A DNA stretch of 64,000 bases from Marchantia polymorpha subsp. ruderalis (GCA_037833965.1 AP031351.1:14458501-14522500); one strand, 5' to 3'. Counted from the stretch's first letter, positions 1-11,751 are shown. Numbers and translations: made by a program. Notes: generated from the sequence alone by a model not told the origin.

Positions 1-2
1 AT

Positions 3-165
3 CCCCTTCACGATATGGAAAATATCACATGTTTTGACATATTCAATGTCTTAAATAAACGAATGTCTGCAACAATCACGACTCCGACATGATGATATCC
101 ATGATTGAGTCATCTTGAATAAAATCACAAAATCAAATAAAATGATATATACATATATATAAATC
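3..165. repeat. Dispersed AT-rich repeat, copy 1
   Basis: This stretch resembles about 19066-19290. Shared blocks include the string around 'cttcacgatatggaaaat', 'atatcacatgtttt' and the 3' block ending 'aaaatcacaaaatcaaataaaa'. The 19-kb copy carries an extra internal segment. It is probably the end of an old transposon family, but no coding or terminal structure identifies which one. Confidence 0.6.
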
Positions 166-469
166 TTTTTCAATCCACGATATTTATAACTCTTTTTCGA
201 CAGCACTCATACGAGTGTGTACGCAAGTACATGATTTGATTTTAACATACCATCAACATGAATGATTAATCTTTAGAAAGAGTGATCGTTTAGTTGAAGC
301 ACATGTTGTGGATAGTGGTTGTGTTGATTCTTATCAACTTTCATTTGCTAAGGCATAAAACAATTATGTCATTATTCTTCAAATAGAGAGAGTGTGGAGT
401 GCAAGAAAGCAAGTTTGAAAACATGATCAGAAGTAACTGGGCTACAAATCACATAGCTATCTAGACCCT

Positions 470-992
470 TGTGCATAATCAGGCGTACAATCACAATAGT
501 TGGCGCTCGCCTCGCTCCAACTGGAAACATGTAACTGAACATCTTTTAGCGTCATGTGATGATGTGATGAAACAAACGAGCACGAAGAGACATCATCAAC
601 GATCTGACTCAACTGGACTGATTGTGCAGTCATTGTTATTCCCACTTTCACTCCTATGCAGCCTTTTAGTCTCATGAGAGTGTTATGATCCAAGTAGTCT
701 TCAATGCGCCAATGTAAGCTTCATGTGCTTTGACTCTTGAAAGTTATATTTCTCCATCTTTGTACTTCCAAAGCAAATCATACATGGATGTCAAAGTTAG
801 CATCGGAGTAGTCACTTGCCAACCTCAGCCTGACTGCGGTGGGAAGAAGCGTTTAGGTTGTCCGTCTTCAGCTTGTTGCTTCCGATTGTGTTTGCATAGA
901 TAGATTGCTGGTGGCCAAAGTCACATGCATAATCACTAATTGGCACCTATTTTAGAAGTATGCTGCTCATCACCTATTTTGGATGACATTCG
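470..992 (-). pseudogene. Decayed coding segment, copy A, 5'-coordinate part
   Basis: This is a diverged duplicate of 15567-16200. The matching blocks include the 'gctcgcctcgctccaact' string and the 'gattgtgcag.cattgtt' string. In the better-preserved 16-kb copy the minus strand encodes a recognisable but unidentified protein. Here the frame is destroyed by substitutions and small indels. Copia element 1 interrupts the segment at 993, and the homology resumes at 6136. Product unknown. Confidence 0.55.
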
Positions 993-1244
993 TGTTGGTG
1001 ATATCAATAGCTCACACTACCACCTAGATTGCGGTACAATACTAAAGGCGTATCAGGTGCGGTAAACTATTAAGTGCCGTTTTGGAGCAATGTGACCCAC
1101 TACGCCGTTATCAGTATCTTAGCTAGCAATGATAGTGAGATTAGGTTAGCGTTAGGTTGAACCCCCTGTTTTGTATATATGGCCAAGACCAAAGCTGAAA
1201 TGTTATATGTTTTTATCGGTCAGACTGAACTTTGAATCTATACA
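993..1244 (+). repeat. 5' LTR of copia element 1
   Basis: 252 bp, beginning TGTTGGTGAT and ending CTATACA. Its partner is 5884-6135, of equal length. Both contain the blocks 'aatagctcacact', 'ctattaagtgccgttt', 'tatcttagctagc' and 'atggccaag'. Confidence 0.9.
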
Positions 1245-1257
1245 TGATATTAGAGCG
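1245..1257 (+). other. Primer-binding site of copia element 1
   Basis: TGATATTAGAGCG directly follows the 5' LTR. It resembles the plant copia consensus TGGTATCAGAGC, which is complementary to the 3' end of initiator methionine tRNA, with about two substitutions. Confidence 0.65.
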
Positions 1258-1337
1258 AGTTCTCACACTTAGTTATTAGTCTAATTCCTTGAAGTCTTGT
1301 AAGATTAGTCAACACTTTAGAAGCACCAACAAGCTAG

Positions 1338-4300
1338 TTGTCAAACAATAGAAGCAGTTCCAGAAGGTGTGTAAGAGTCAAACAAGTTAGAATGGCTTCG
1401 AGAGATGTTCCCATGGAAGATTCCTCCAAGTTGAAAGGAAACCCTAACTATAACGTCTGGAGTTTTCAAATGAGGAACATGCTTAGCGGAGAAGATACAT
1501 GGAGGCTTGTTGACCCACCTACAGGTATTGTAGCACCAACGATTCCAGTTGAGATTGCGGCACTGCAGCTAAAGAAGAACAAGGCCTTGACAATGATCGC
1601 ACTGTTAGTGAAAGATAACGTCATATCTTACATCTTCAACATCACGAAACCAAATGAGTGTTGTAGGATTCTGAAAGTTTTTTATGCCAACAACTCTAAC
1701 TCACGCAAGTTGTTGCTGAGTAGGAAGCTGATAAATTTGAAGATGCAAGAGGATAGCTCAATGTCTGAGTTTTTGCAGCACCTGAAAAAACTGTTTAACA
1801 AGTTTGCATGCATCGGCTTGAAAATCACCGATGATGAGGTCGTTGAACACGTCCTAATAACGCTTCCCGAGTCTTACGAAGGACTTGTCAATACATTAAT
1901 ATACCCACCTGCATTGTCCACTGCTTAAGAGCTTACAGTAATCCTCATGCAAGATGACATCCGTCGAGAGCTCAGAGGAATCAAACGTGTCAAAAATGAA
2001 GCTCTGTTCATCAAGAGTGGTAACAAGAAATCCGAAGCCATCAACCGCCTTTTCAGTCCTAGAGGAGAAAACGCCAGAGTCAAAACAAAAAAGAACTGTG
2101 TTTGCCACTACTATGAATCGAAGTAACACTGGATGCAAAATTGTCCACACATGGCTTTAGAGATCAAGAATCACAAGGCTCGTAGATTAAAGTCTACGCC
2201 ATCAATCAACCTCACCAACATCACGATCGACAACTTACTGAGCAGCGAAGATGAGGAGGGAAGTGACGGCAAACCAGGCCTTGCTATCAACTTCACTGAA
2301 CTGAACCTGGCGAGCAACCAAGAGTGATTCATCAATAGTGGCGAATCAAAACATGTCAGGGGTTTGAGAAACTTAGCAGACAATTTAGAAGAAAGCTGCC
2401 GCTCTAAGATCAGCACCGCGGAAGGCCATTTCTTGAATGTTGGAGGAAAAAGATCTGTGGAGATTCCCAATGGTTATGGTTTAATAAAATTTGACGATGT
2501 TTTGTATGTCCTTGAAGTTACACAAAACTTGTTGTCAATAAGATCCATCACTAACGAAAAGAAAATAATGAAGGTACTGTTTGACTCAAACAATTTTTGA
2601 GTCTTGAAAGGCTCTCCTCAACTTGATCCTAAGCATATTGTGACGACTGGGAGAAGAGACAAACGCAATGGATTGTACCAATTTAGGCCACCACGTCTCT
2701 CAATTAACATCATGGAGGCTACTACATTGAAGGACCAGCTTGTTGTGCTTTGGCACAATCGCTTGGATCACGCGAGCTTCAAAATCATTGCTTTCATGAG
2801 CTCACATGGCAAGACCCAAGGCCACGGTTGTCATTCTATTTGTTTTTGTTTACCCCCTACCATTCAAAAAAGCAGTGTCAAGAGCCGAAGCTCAAGCGTG
2901 CACCTCCACAACTTGGCAGCTTGAAGCGAGATGAACATCCTCGCACAGTTAGTTCACTAGAACTGCTGCACACTGACATCTGCGGGCCTCTCTCTGTTCC
3001 ATCACTAGAAGATTCTCACTACATTCTCACCATCACTAATGACTATAGTGGCTTCACATTGTTATTTTTCTTGAAGCACAAGTCAGAAACTTTGTCTAAG
3101 TTTAGACTGTTCAAGGCTACCCAAAAACTTAAGAGTGGTCATCGAATCAAGATTATTCGATCTGACAAAGGGGGAGAATACATCTCCAAGGCATTCTTCA
3201 GTTTCTATAGCAATTTAGGTATAGTAAAACAACTTGCCCAAGCTCATACTTCACATTAAAATGGGATAGCGGAAAGGAAGAACAAAAGTTTATTAGAAAA
3301 GGCTAGATGTATGGCATTCGTCAACAATACTCCTTCCTATTTGTGGCCCAAAGTAGTAGCAACTGTTAACTAAGTAATGATTAGATACGCTACTAGAGCA
3401 AATCACAACACTACTACTTATAAGAAGCTCACTGACCACACTCCTTTGATCAACCATCAGAGGATTTTTGGATGTCGTAGCTACGTACTCGACACTTATC
3501 CATCTCGGAAGAAATGGACTACTCGCTCATATGAATGTGTCTTCTAGGATAATGATGAGACCTTAAGAGTCTTCAAGAGTTATAATCAATCGACACGAAA
3601 GATACTTGTGTCTAAGGATGTTTAGTTTGACGAACACCACTATACTTTCTCCTCACTGGCGTCTAAGGCCGACAGTCTTATGGTGTTGCCTTCAATAGAT
3701 GAATGGCATATCACCGAAGATGTTGTGCTCCCAGAAGGATAGCATACTTCCATTGCGACGAACGTTCCAGCTTCACCTTCTGGCTCAACTCCATGCCTCA
3801 AACCCATGATTTTTAAATCATGCATCATTCTTCAAAGCAACGTTAGACCTACATCTCAAATTTCTTTAGACGCATCTGATTTGAAAATCCGAGATGATCA
3901 CGGGAGCTCACTTGATGCTGACCATCAGCATTCACAATCAGTTATTGAAGCTTCCATCGATGACTTCTTCATCAACATTCACATGCAACTAGATGCCAAT
4001 CATCGAGCCATGTTGTCCCTGCACACTTATCAGAGACGCAAGAATGCTCTTAGTGCTCCAATCATTCTCGATCACACCGATACTTCATCACCTAACTATG
4101 TGTCGTCATACACTTGCAGCAGTAGCACTCCCATGCCTTCGTCACGACTGGCGGACTTCTACATGCACTTTATTGAGTATGCTCCACAGGTTAGTCTTCT
4201 GATCAGTATCAATGCTGCTTTCTTGCATCCAGGCTAGAAGAGCGCAATGAATAACGAACTAGCTTCAATTAACAAGAATGAGAACTGAGATTTAGTTCCC

Positions 4301-5792
4301 CTATCTTTTGATTCCAAGGCCATCATCACGAAGTGGGTGTATCGAGTCAACACTAACGCTTATAGCTCGACTACAAAGCTCAAGGCAAGACTCGTCGCTA
4401 AGGGTTTTCAACAGATATCTGGACATAACTATACATAAACATTTGCTTCGGTTGTCAAATGGGACACTCTCCAGAGTTTCGTGGCGCTAGCAAGACTCCA
4501 CGGTTAAAATATATTTCATCTAAACGTTAAAATTGCATTTTTTAACGGCAATATCAAAGAGGATAACTACGTATGTTTGCTCCCCGGTTTTGATGGCTCA
4601 GTGAAACTTGACTATGCATGCAAATTGCACAAGGCTCTGTATGATCTTAAGCAGGGGCCACGAGCCTGGTACACGAAGGTAGGTGTGTACTTACGAAGCC
4701 AAGGACTTAAAAAGTCTCAAGTTCATTACAACCTTTACTTTCACCTTGATCAAGTTATAATCATTATGCTACTACTATACGTTGATGACATAAATCTAAC
4801 CGGTGACAATGATGCCCACAAAGCGTTCATCAAGAGTGAGATCCAACAGGACTTTGAGATGTGTGACTTAGGACTCCTCTCATTCTCACTTGGGATAGAG
4901 TTCATGTTTCGGTCTGATGGGATCTCCGTCACTCAACGACAATACATACGTGAGATGCTAACCAAGTTTGGATTGGACAAATGCAAACCTGCTTTCACGC
5001 CAATGATGGAGAAATTGCGCATGTTGCTTGATATGCAAGCTCTTCCAGCCGATTCTGCACTATATCAAAGAAAGGTCGGGAAGCTGATCTTCCTCACTCA
5101 CACACGAGTCGACATTGCCTTCACTGTTAGCATTGTCAGTAGATAAATGAACAGCCACCAAGAGCTTCATGCTCAGGCTGTTAAGCAAATATATCGCTAC
5201 CTCTAAGGTACATCAGATCTCCCACTACTCCACCGACGAGCGGAGGAGACACAACGAGGGGAGAAAACACACTTGCAAGGGAAGGATACACAGCTTCGAG
5301 ACTTTAGATACGCTCACTAGACGGCCGACATGCACGACATGAAGTTCACCATTGGCTACATTTTTTTCTTGGGAGGAATCTTGATCACCTCTAATAGCAA
5401 GAAGCAATCAATCGTGGCTTTGTCTTCCACAAAATCCAAATACATGGCCGTCACTAAAGGAGCCAAGGAAGTTGTTTGGTTACAACGTCTCCTTGGTAAA
5501 ATTCATGCGCTAGATCTTCAAGCTCCCACCATCATTCACGGCGATAACCAGGGAAGCTTGAACCTGGATCAAAATCCTATCTATCATGGACGAACCAAAC
5601 ACATCGAGGTTTGTCATCATTTCATTTAGAGGAAAAATTGCATCATGTAAAATTAACCTAGCTTATATTTCAACAAACGAAAAGCTTGTAGACATAATAA
5701 CTAAACCTTTAGTCAAAACAGCTTTCAAAAGGCTCAAAGAACAATTAGGACTTATTAGATTAGATTCTTCCAAAAACCAGTACAAATCTTAG
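1338..5792 (+). pseudogene. gag-pol remnant of copia element 1
   Basis: A broken gag-pol polyprotein. The Gag part (about 1392-2330, UBN2/copia type) starts near MASRDVPMED and includes 'LKGNPNYNVWSFQM'. A protease-like region follows around 2330-2600. The pre-integrase segment near 2745 has 'LWHNRLDHASF'. The integrase core (about 2960-3260) shows 'LLHTDICGPL' and 'RSDKGGEY', with 'NGIAERKN' just after a stop. The reverse transcriptase (about 4300-5150) has 'KARLVAKGF', 'KALYDLKQGPRAWY' and the 'YVDD' catalytic box. The RNase H (about 5330-5640) has 'ALSSTKSKYMA' and 'HGDNQGSLNL'. At least eight in-frame stops or frameshifts interrupt the frame, so no functional protein is expected. Confidence 0.9.
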
Positions 5793-5883
5793 TGTATCAC
5801 AATCAATTCCTCGTAAGTAATAGACATAGCGATTGATTATCATCAAAAGCGTTCAAAACAAGCATGTCTGAAGCAAGGGAGGG

Positions 5884-6135
5884 TGTTGGTGATAACAATA
5901 GCTCACACTGCCACCTGGATTGCGGTACAGTACTAGAAGCCTATCAGTAACGATAAACTATTAAGTGCCGTTTGGAAGCACTGCCACCTACTACGTCATT
6001 ATCGATATCTTAGCTAGCGATGATAGTGAAATTAGGGTTAGGGTTAGTTAAACCCCCTGCTTTGTATCTATGGCCAAGGCCAAAGTTAAAATGTTATCTG
6101 TCTTAATCGGTCTGACTTAACCTTGAGTCTCTACA
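5884..6135 (+). repeat. 3' LTR of copia element 1
   Basis: 252 bp, TGTTGGTGAT to CTCTACA, the partner of 993-1244. It follows the purine tract at about 5873-5883. It contains a short ttagggttaggg stretch that is not telomeric, because the matching part of the 5' LTR reads 'attaggttagcgttagg'. Confidence 0.9.
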
Positions 6136-6386
6136 ATTTTGCGGTTTCTTGAGCGGAAGTAAGCCACAGAGTACAATTATCATCATCACCTAACAGATGA
6201 TTATAATCAGCCATAGTGTGATCACACTCTTTACCATGAACTTTATGATTTTCTCCCCTACTACGAAACGTGGACTCTGTTTTGGGGATACGAATCCCAA
6301 AAGAAGAATGTCATGGCTTTGATCTTTGAAAGATTCAAGTTCAATGTTTGCTTCGAAAGTGTTTGGTGTGTTGTAGTTGATACTAG
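6136..6386 (-). pseudogene. Decayed coding segment, copy A, continuation after the copia insertion
   Basis: This continues the segment interrupted at 992. It aligns with about 16200-16381, sharing 'gcggtttcttgag', 'agccacagag' and 'tgtgttgtag/actgat'. No intact frame remains and the product is unknown. Confidence 0.5.
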
Positions 6387-6389
6387 TTA

Positions 6390-7780
6390 ATTGTACCCTT
6401 CTAAAAAGATATGGAAGGAAAAACTTATAGATTCAAAGTCATCAATAACGTTCACGAAGAGAGAGATTAAAGTGGGATAAATTAAACTCAGACCAGGATT
6501 CTGAGATGTTAGTTGCCCAATGTTGTTTTCTAAAATGGCATCAAAAGTATACGCTTTAGTCTAATTGCTTTGAATAAAGTGACTTGTCATTTTTGCATCT
6601 TTTGGAACATGATAAATTCAAGAAGTTGGTTCATAACTTAGTGAACCAACTTCTTGAATATTTTCACTAAATTGATATGGTATTCTAGTCAATTAAACTA
6701 GTGATAATTTGAAATCATAATCATAACAATACCACTGACATAAATATCTTCAATCAAAATTGAATTAAAAATTATTATATGGATAAATTTGTATGAATTT
6801 TTATTACTTTTACTTTCTATTTACATTTCTGGTGCATGATTTTAAAACAGATTTATAATATGAAAATATTATATGTGCTACTTAAACACTATGAAATTGA
6901 CAGTACTTGTAAGTCAATCATATTGCATCATCAGCATATTTGAAAGTTGTAAAAGTTATTTTTGTCTAAGTTGATATGATAACTAATCTTTGAGTATCTT
7001 GAAAATACTAAAACTTTTATTTGCAACTTTTTGCAAAATTAACACACTATTTTAAATTAAAATTTCAATATTCATTCAAGTCATCAAATTAATGTACAAT
7101 CAAAATCTTATATTATCAGTTATTTATTTTCATTTTTTGATTATAAAGAAAATTCTATTATTCATTTACAACATCATAATATGTTTCAGTTATATTTTCG
7201 AGTGTATTAGTATAAATAAAAGAAAATTTGAAAAGGAAAAAAATTATTAATTAAACATTTTCTATCATGATCAAAATTATAATGATCAACTATTTGATTC
7301 ATTTCATAAATAAAATAGTCATATGAAAGCGGTATTTAATATTAACATGTTTAAAGATGGTAATTTTAATATATAATTGCATTAAAAAAAATTTGATGAC
7401 AATGAACAAAAATCTCATCATAGATATCTATATCAGGACAATTGTACAATTCCAGTGATTTCTTATCCATGTAATGTTGAAGATATGTTGATAAATTATA
7501 CAAAAATTAGTCATATTGAATACGTTGATATTATTAAATATATTATGAACAATCATCATTTTTGATGTAAATAAAGATGAAAAGATGAGAGACTGTGAAG
7601 CATGAGAACAAGTTGGATGACAAGGAATACTCTCGACCAGACTCTTGTCATCGTCAATAAAGCCAACCACATCTTCACTACAACTTCGAGGTGAGTTACC
7701 ATACTCTGATCTTTATCAGTCACAATTTATAACCAATAAGGCGATTTCATGCCTGTGAACATCACATCTGGATCAATCAT
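6390..7780. other. AT-rich spacer, no gene seen
   Basis: Low-complexity AT-rich DNA without a frame that looks coding and without recognisable transposon motifs. The short open frame at 7428-7670 on the minus strand has no family signature. Confidence 0.6.
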
Positions 7781-7786
7781 ATCGAT

Positions 7787-7832
7787 ATTTCTTCAAGGCA
7801 GGTAGAAACTTTTCTGCCTGCCTTGAAGAAAT
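7787..7832. repeat. Near-perfect 46-bp hairpin
   Basis: Arms 7787-7802 and 7817-7832 are 16-bp perfect inverted complements (ATTTCTTCAAGGCAGG and its complement). The interior adds a T/G pair and five further complementary pairs (7804-7808 with 7811-7815), leaving a 2-nt loop. It lies about 250 bp beyond the F-box gene stop codon, so it may sit in that gene's 3' untranslated region or terminator. Confidence 0.85.
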
Positions 7833-7836
7833 CTGC

Positions 7837-7893
7837 GTATACAGAGTATACTATTTTCTGAATCCGATGAAACCGACAAGTTTCGGAGATTCA
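7837..7893. repeat. Two further small inverted repeats next to the 46-bp hairpin
   Basis: GTATAC-AGA-GTATAC (7837-7851) is a perfect 6-bp inverted repeat. Bases 7860-7893 form an imperfect hairpin, GAATCCGATGAAAC paired with GTTTCGGAGATTC around a short loop. With the preceding hairpin they form a run of three fold-back structures downstream of the F-box gene. Confidence 0.6.
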
Positions 7894-8083
7894 AAACACA
7901 GGCATTTATCGACTTTTTTAGATACAACCTCATCAGGTGTCACATTCTCACAAAGCACCAACATTTAACAGTCTTGTGTGATTATACTTGCATCTCCCAC
8001 AGTTCTGTGCATCGTCAACATATACTTACGAGAACTCAAGGTGCTCGCCATCGGACTTATGGATGCTTGATCCTACCCCCGAT

Positions 8084-9685
8084 CTACCCAGGGCTGACGA
8101 GTGACGGTAGGAAAGTCCAGATTAAACGAGGCCAAAGTGGGTAATTATCGTATTTCGCAGGCACCCATTTGCTCATCCACTTCCAAGATTTATCCACACC
8201 AGAATAGCGCAACATCGGAGTACGCCAAATCTGCTTCGTCAGATAATAATCACGCAGAAAATAAATAACTTCGTCACCAGCTCCCACGAACCCCCTGATC
8301 TCTATTCTTCGCCAATCTTCATGAAATCCATAATATCCATCTCTGTCTATGTAGGAAGTGAACTCATTATCATCATACATCGAGGGCATGGGCTCCGCCT
8401 CTCGGAGTTGGAAGGTTCTTTGGCCAAACGGACTAAAATTCTCTGTCATGATTCCCGTATGCTCAACTTGGTATCTATGAATACGCCCGAGAGAAGGATT
8501 AAAAGCAAGAACTACGACCTGACCTTTGTGCTCCACACATCTGTAAATCAGGTCGTAATCGGAAAGCGGGTTGTGCTCACAGGGCACAAAATTCCAAACG
8601 TCCAGCTTCACATCGTAAATATACAGGAATTGCTGAGGATACCCTTCAAGCATTCGTGTCACTATCCAGTGAAACTTTCCCTCCTTCGTCACGCATGGAA
8701 TATTGTGTTCATCGCAATCCGGCCCTTCCTCTATGAAAATATTGGTACCCCTTACAAATTCGGGCAATTTCTGATGACTTCGCCATGAATGGAATCTGGA
8801 GTCGTACACATAAACTTGGTGTTCATCGTAAAGTTCCTCTCCACCGACCATATGAGTATCCACCGACATGAAATCTTCGTAAATTTCCTCATCATGAGTA
8901 TCAACAACTATGAAAGTGTAGTGCCCTGTTCCGAGATCTACATCGATCCCACACAACATGTGATCTAATGCACGGAAGTTGCAGGAAAGTGAGTTATGGG
9001 TTTGCTGTAGATCGCCGTACAAAGTCGGCAATTTATGGTACTGTCGTGTCAAAGGGTTGGCGACGATGAATGTTGGGAGAAGCGATTGTCTGTTGCAATG
9101 CATGTCACCAAAGACTACCAGGCCCCCAGCTGATGCGAACACCTTATATCCCTTAAGACTATGATTGACAATATGGTCAGATGATGCGCGCAAGCGATAT
9201 CTCGGACGTCGGCTTGAAGGGTATTTAGTTTTAAACCCGAGGTCGCGAGGTCTATCCTTGGCCCGAAAGACAACTCTGTCATGTAATGAGTCACATCCCT
9301 GATCTGTCTTGCGCGCTTGCATATACTCGGGGGCCTCTGTATCCACAAACCCGATGTCGCGAGAGTATCGACAAGGGATCTTCCAACCCCGACGATATAT
9401 CCAGCGAAGCTTGTGGGTAACGTAAAGTTCGAGAGCTCCATTTTGATTTAGACGCAGCAGAAGGAGCTTCCCAAGTTTGTGGCCGCGAATCGAAGAAGAG
9501 AATTGTTTAGACATGAACAGGTCGTTCCATTCTCTGCACACGCAACGGAACGTCATCAGGCTCCCGAGCGGGAGCTTGCGCAGCACAGTCAGTAGAATGT
9601 CTCTAGGTAACGACCTCCACATGGAATCTAATGTTGGTTCTGCGGGCTCCGACGAGCTCGCCTTCTCATTGCTTCCAGACTCCAT
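8084..9685 (-). CDS. F-box protein (substrate adaptor of SCF ubiquitin ligase), single exon
   Basis: A 533-residue protein from the first ATG of the frame (9685, MESGSNEK). The frame stays open 48 codons further upstream, but only from a GTG, so 9685 is preferred. An F-box lies at about residues 23-60 of this start: 'LPRDILLTVLRKLPLGSL' followed by 'FRCVCREWNDLF', the usual pattern for binding SKP1. The rest is a C-terminal region of Trp/Tyr-rich blocks typical of F-box/Kelch-like plant proteins, for example 'VYVYDSRFHSWR' and 'LYIYDVKLDVWNF', but no clean Kelch consensus is countable by eye. By family knowledge it would recruit a target to an SCF E3 ligase; the target is unknown. It is flanked by hairpins downstream and a gene-free stretch upstream. 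Confidence 0.85.
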   Translation of the reverse strand: MESGSNEKASSSEPAEPTLDSMWRSLPRDILLTVLRKLPLGSLMTFRCVCREWNDLFMSKQFSSSIRGHKLGKLLLLRLNQNGALELYVTHKLRWIYRRGWKIPCRYSRDIGFVDTEAPEYMQARKTDQGCDSLHDRVVFRAKDRPRDLGFKTKYPSSRRPRYRLRASSDHIVNHSLKGYKVFASAGGLVVFGDMHCNRQSLLPTFIVANPLTRQYHKLPTLYGDLQQTHNSLSCNFRALDHMLCGIDVDLGTGHYTFIVVDTHDEEIYEDFMSVDTHMVGGEELYDEHQVYVYDSRFHSWRSHQKLPEFVRGTNIFIEEGPDCDEHNIPCVTKEGKFHWIVTRMLEGYPQQFLYIYDVKLDVWNFVPCEHNPLSDYDLIYRCVEHKGQVVVLAFNPSLGRIHRYQVEHTGIMTENFSPFGQRTFQLREAEPMPSMYDDNEFTSYIDRDGYYGFHEDWRRIEIRGFVGAGDEVIYFLRDYYLTKQIWRTPMLRYSGVDKSWKWMSKWVPAKYDNYPLWPRLIWTFLPSLVSPG

Positions 9686-11293
9686 AGTGGCCACCGTTCT
9701 TACCCCGAAGACCAGTTGTAGTTCCTCACCACCCAGAGATGAAATCTGCGAAGTCCTCTGAAGATCCTCCTCGGAGGACTTAAGAAGATATTCAGCTTCA
9801 CATTGTTCGGCAGCAGTTGCCGTGAGCACCTAACATTGGCCCCAGGATTGAAGGTCTGCCAATGGCGCTACCGCTGCACCACTCCATTGGTCATGGACAC
9901 CGTCAACTATCTTCATTTCATTTGCTAGGTCTTCAGACGGGCCGACTCACGTTCCATACGTCCGGAATATGAAGCCCCGATGCTGGAATTCGTTAAAAAT
10001 TTCGTGCCACTTGGGTTCACAGGTCCCGCACTGCCATGAACCTGCCTCGCAGCTCGTGGGGATGCCACTATGAAGACACAAGTTTCATCAAACTTTGTCA
10101 GCGAGCGTTCGAATCGAACTGCTCACCAGCTCATCTCGATAACCTGCTAGGCATCCCCGAGCATTTGTGTACAGCAATTCCAGCTAATTAATAAGGTGCT
10201 ATAAAAAAAATAAGAGACCGATTCTCCCTTGGCCGAGAACCGAAATCAGCATTAATCTGTTGAGTCTCACGATCGTCCATACGATCCGGTAGCTGGGCTG
10301 GCTACAACTACTTTTTTGGAGATGCAAAGATAGTCTCTTCATACTGACGGGGCAGATGCATCATTTGCTTTAGAAACCGTTAGTAGAAGTGTAAGACTGG
10401 GCATGTGATCTTCTACTCTGCACTTTGTTCCTAGGCAATCATTTACATTTAGCAGAATATGCTGCTGCACCCCGCTTGATGTTTAGTGCATACTCACGTT
10501 GAATTAACCGTAGCTCAACAGTTTCCCTGCAGCATGACAAAAGCCAAGGAATCTATAACAGTAAAATAAAATAAGAACTCGATTCGGATGCACTATTTTA
10601 TCATAGATGTTGTGATGTCTAAATTCATAGTTTATATAATATCATACTCTGTAATGTGTTACAAACCTGACATGATCTGAGTCGGTCCTCAGGTATGCGT
10701 TGAAATAGTATGTCTGTATTGTAAATGAATGTTCATAGTTTTATAGTCATTTCATTATTTTCTTCAAGCTTCCTTATGTATTTAAAAGGATCTGAGTATT
10801 GTCAGTTCAAGTTCAACGTACTAATTAATTGAGATTAGAACATACAAGTGAGACAGACCGAGTCTTCCGCAAGATGATTGATCTTAAGATGCTCTAAAAT
10901 TCGAGCAAGATTTGGTTCGTCATACAAAGAAATGCCACAGTACGGATCATTAAGCTGAGAATCTCCTAAAGATGAGGTCTAATTACCGTTCGTTCTTCTC
11001 CTCAATCTCACATCAGTCAATTGAGCCGATTGTTCTAGTTCTCGCGTGGGGTAGAAAAAATGAGATTGTAATATAGGTACGAAATGTAGATGGTGATTAG
11101 TTCCAGAAAGACGATGGACTATACAAATAAATGTTGATCGGTGAGAAAAGGCTACAGCTCTCGATTAGATCCGATGAAGGGTGATTATTGACAATAACGA
11201 CGCCCATCATATTTAGAGCGGTCATGTCATGGAACGCTTACAGTTCTCATCTTCGATTACTGCAGATGACAACGACTATTATTTTCTTCATGC
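9686..11293. other. Intergenic region upstream of the F-box gene
   Basis: No convincing coding frame. It probably contains the F-box gene's leader and promoter (minus strand). From about 10550 the sequence becomes AT-rich and ends at the repeat bordering copia element 2. Confidence 0.5.
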
Positions 11294-11337
11294 AGCAGCA
11301 ATCGATTTATAGCCATGACACACACTTTCATGATTCC
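11294..11337 (+). repeat. 44-bp direct repeat flanking copia element 2, left copy
   Basis: Matches 15028-15071 with one mismatch (agcagcaatcgatttatagc through to gattcc). The left copy ends 19 bp before the 5' LTR, whereas the right copy begins directly after the 3' LTR. That is far longer than the 5-bp duplication normal for copia integration. Confidence 0.9.
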
Positions 11338-11356
11338 TTGATTTCCATGACTTCCA

Positions 11357-11749
11357 TGTTGGAACAATCTAGCTGTTAGGTTTGTTTCAGTTTCGTCAGT
11401 TAGGACGAACACTTTCAGTCTTAGGTGTCGTTTTGAGTTTTCAGATAAACGGGACTCAGTTTGTGGAGTCCCAGGTCTGTAGGAGGACAGAGTCGTGGTT
11501 GTGCGCTCTGATCCGTAGATGTAGGATCGCCGTGGGCAAGCTCCAGGACGTGGGATGGCACGGCCTAGTCGGGGACTCCGCGATCTCCACGGCATGCTTC
11601 TATAATCGCTGAATAAAAGGGCAAGAGAAAACAGAAACGCAACAAGTTGTACGCTGCAGAAATCGTCTGTGTGTTCATCTTTCTTTCTCTGTTACTTGTT
11701 CATCCAGTTCACACACGAGTGCTTCAGAAAGATTGGGTTGTAGGTAACA
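11357..11749 (+). repeat. 5' LTR of copia element 2
   Basis: Begins TGTTGGAACA and ends GGTAACA. It contains a TATA-like 'ctataatcgctgaataaaag' stretch at about 11600-11618 that could serve as promoter and polyadenylation region. Its partner is 14635-15027. Confidence 0.93.
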
Positions 11750-11751
11750 CG

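Larger units (their letters stand above)
993..6135 (+). mobile_element. Ty1-copia retrotransposon 1, old and degenerate, with both LTRs
   Basis: A complete but decayed Ty1-copia element. The 252-bp LTRs (993-1244 and 5884-6135) both begin TGTTGG and end in ACA. A primer-binding site resembling the initiator-Met tRNA complement follows the 5' LTR, and a purine-rich tract (aagcaagggaggg) precedes the 3' LTR. The internal order is gag, protease region, integrase, reverse transcriptase, RNase H, which is the copia order. The flanks are attcg (988-992) and atttt (6136-6140). Compared with the uninterrupted duplicate near 16195-16210 these are a 5-bp target duplication with two mutations. LTR divergence (mid-80s percent identity by eye) and many stops show an old, inactive insertion. 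Confidence 0.9.

Noticed and set aside
6030..6050. ttagggttaggg telomere-like repeat
   Set aside because: It lies inside the 3' LTR of copia element 1, and the matching 5' LTR reads 'attaggttagcgttagg', so it is an LTR variant, not interstitial telomere.
8321..8788. 155-codon plus-strand frame
   Set aside because: It is antisense to the F-box coding sequence and lacks any motif.
9843..9892. Pol III box A-like TGGTGCAGCGG on the minus strand with a weak box B-like stretch downstream, suggesting a tRNA or SINE head
   Set aside because: No cloverleaf can be folded, the box B match is poor, and no SINE tail or target duplication is visible.
11382..11612. 76-codon frame repeated at 14660-14890
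   Set aside because: It lies in the LTRs of copia element 2; LTRs do not encode protein.
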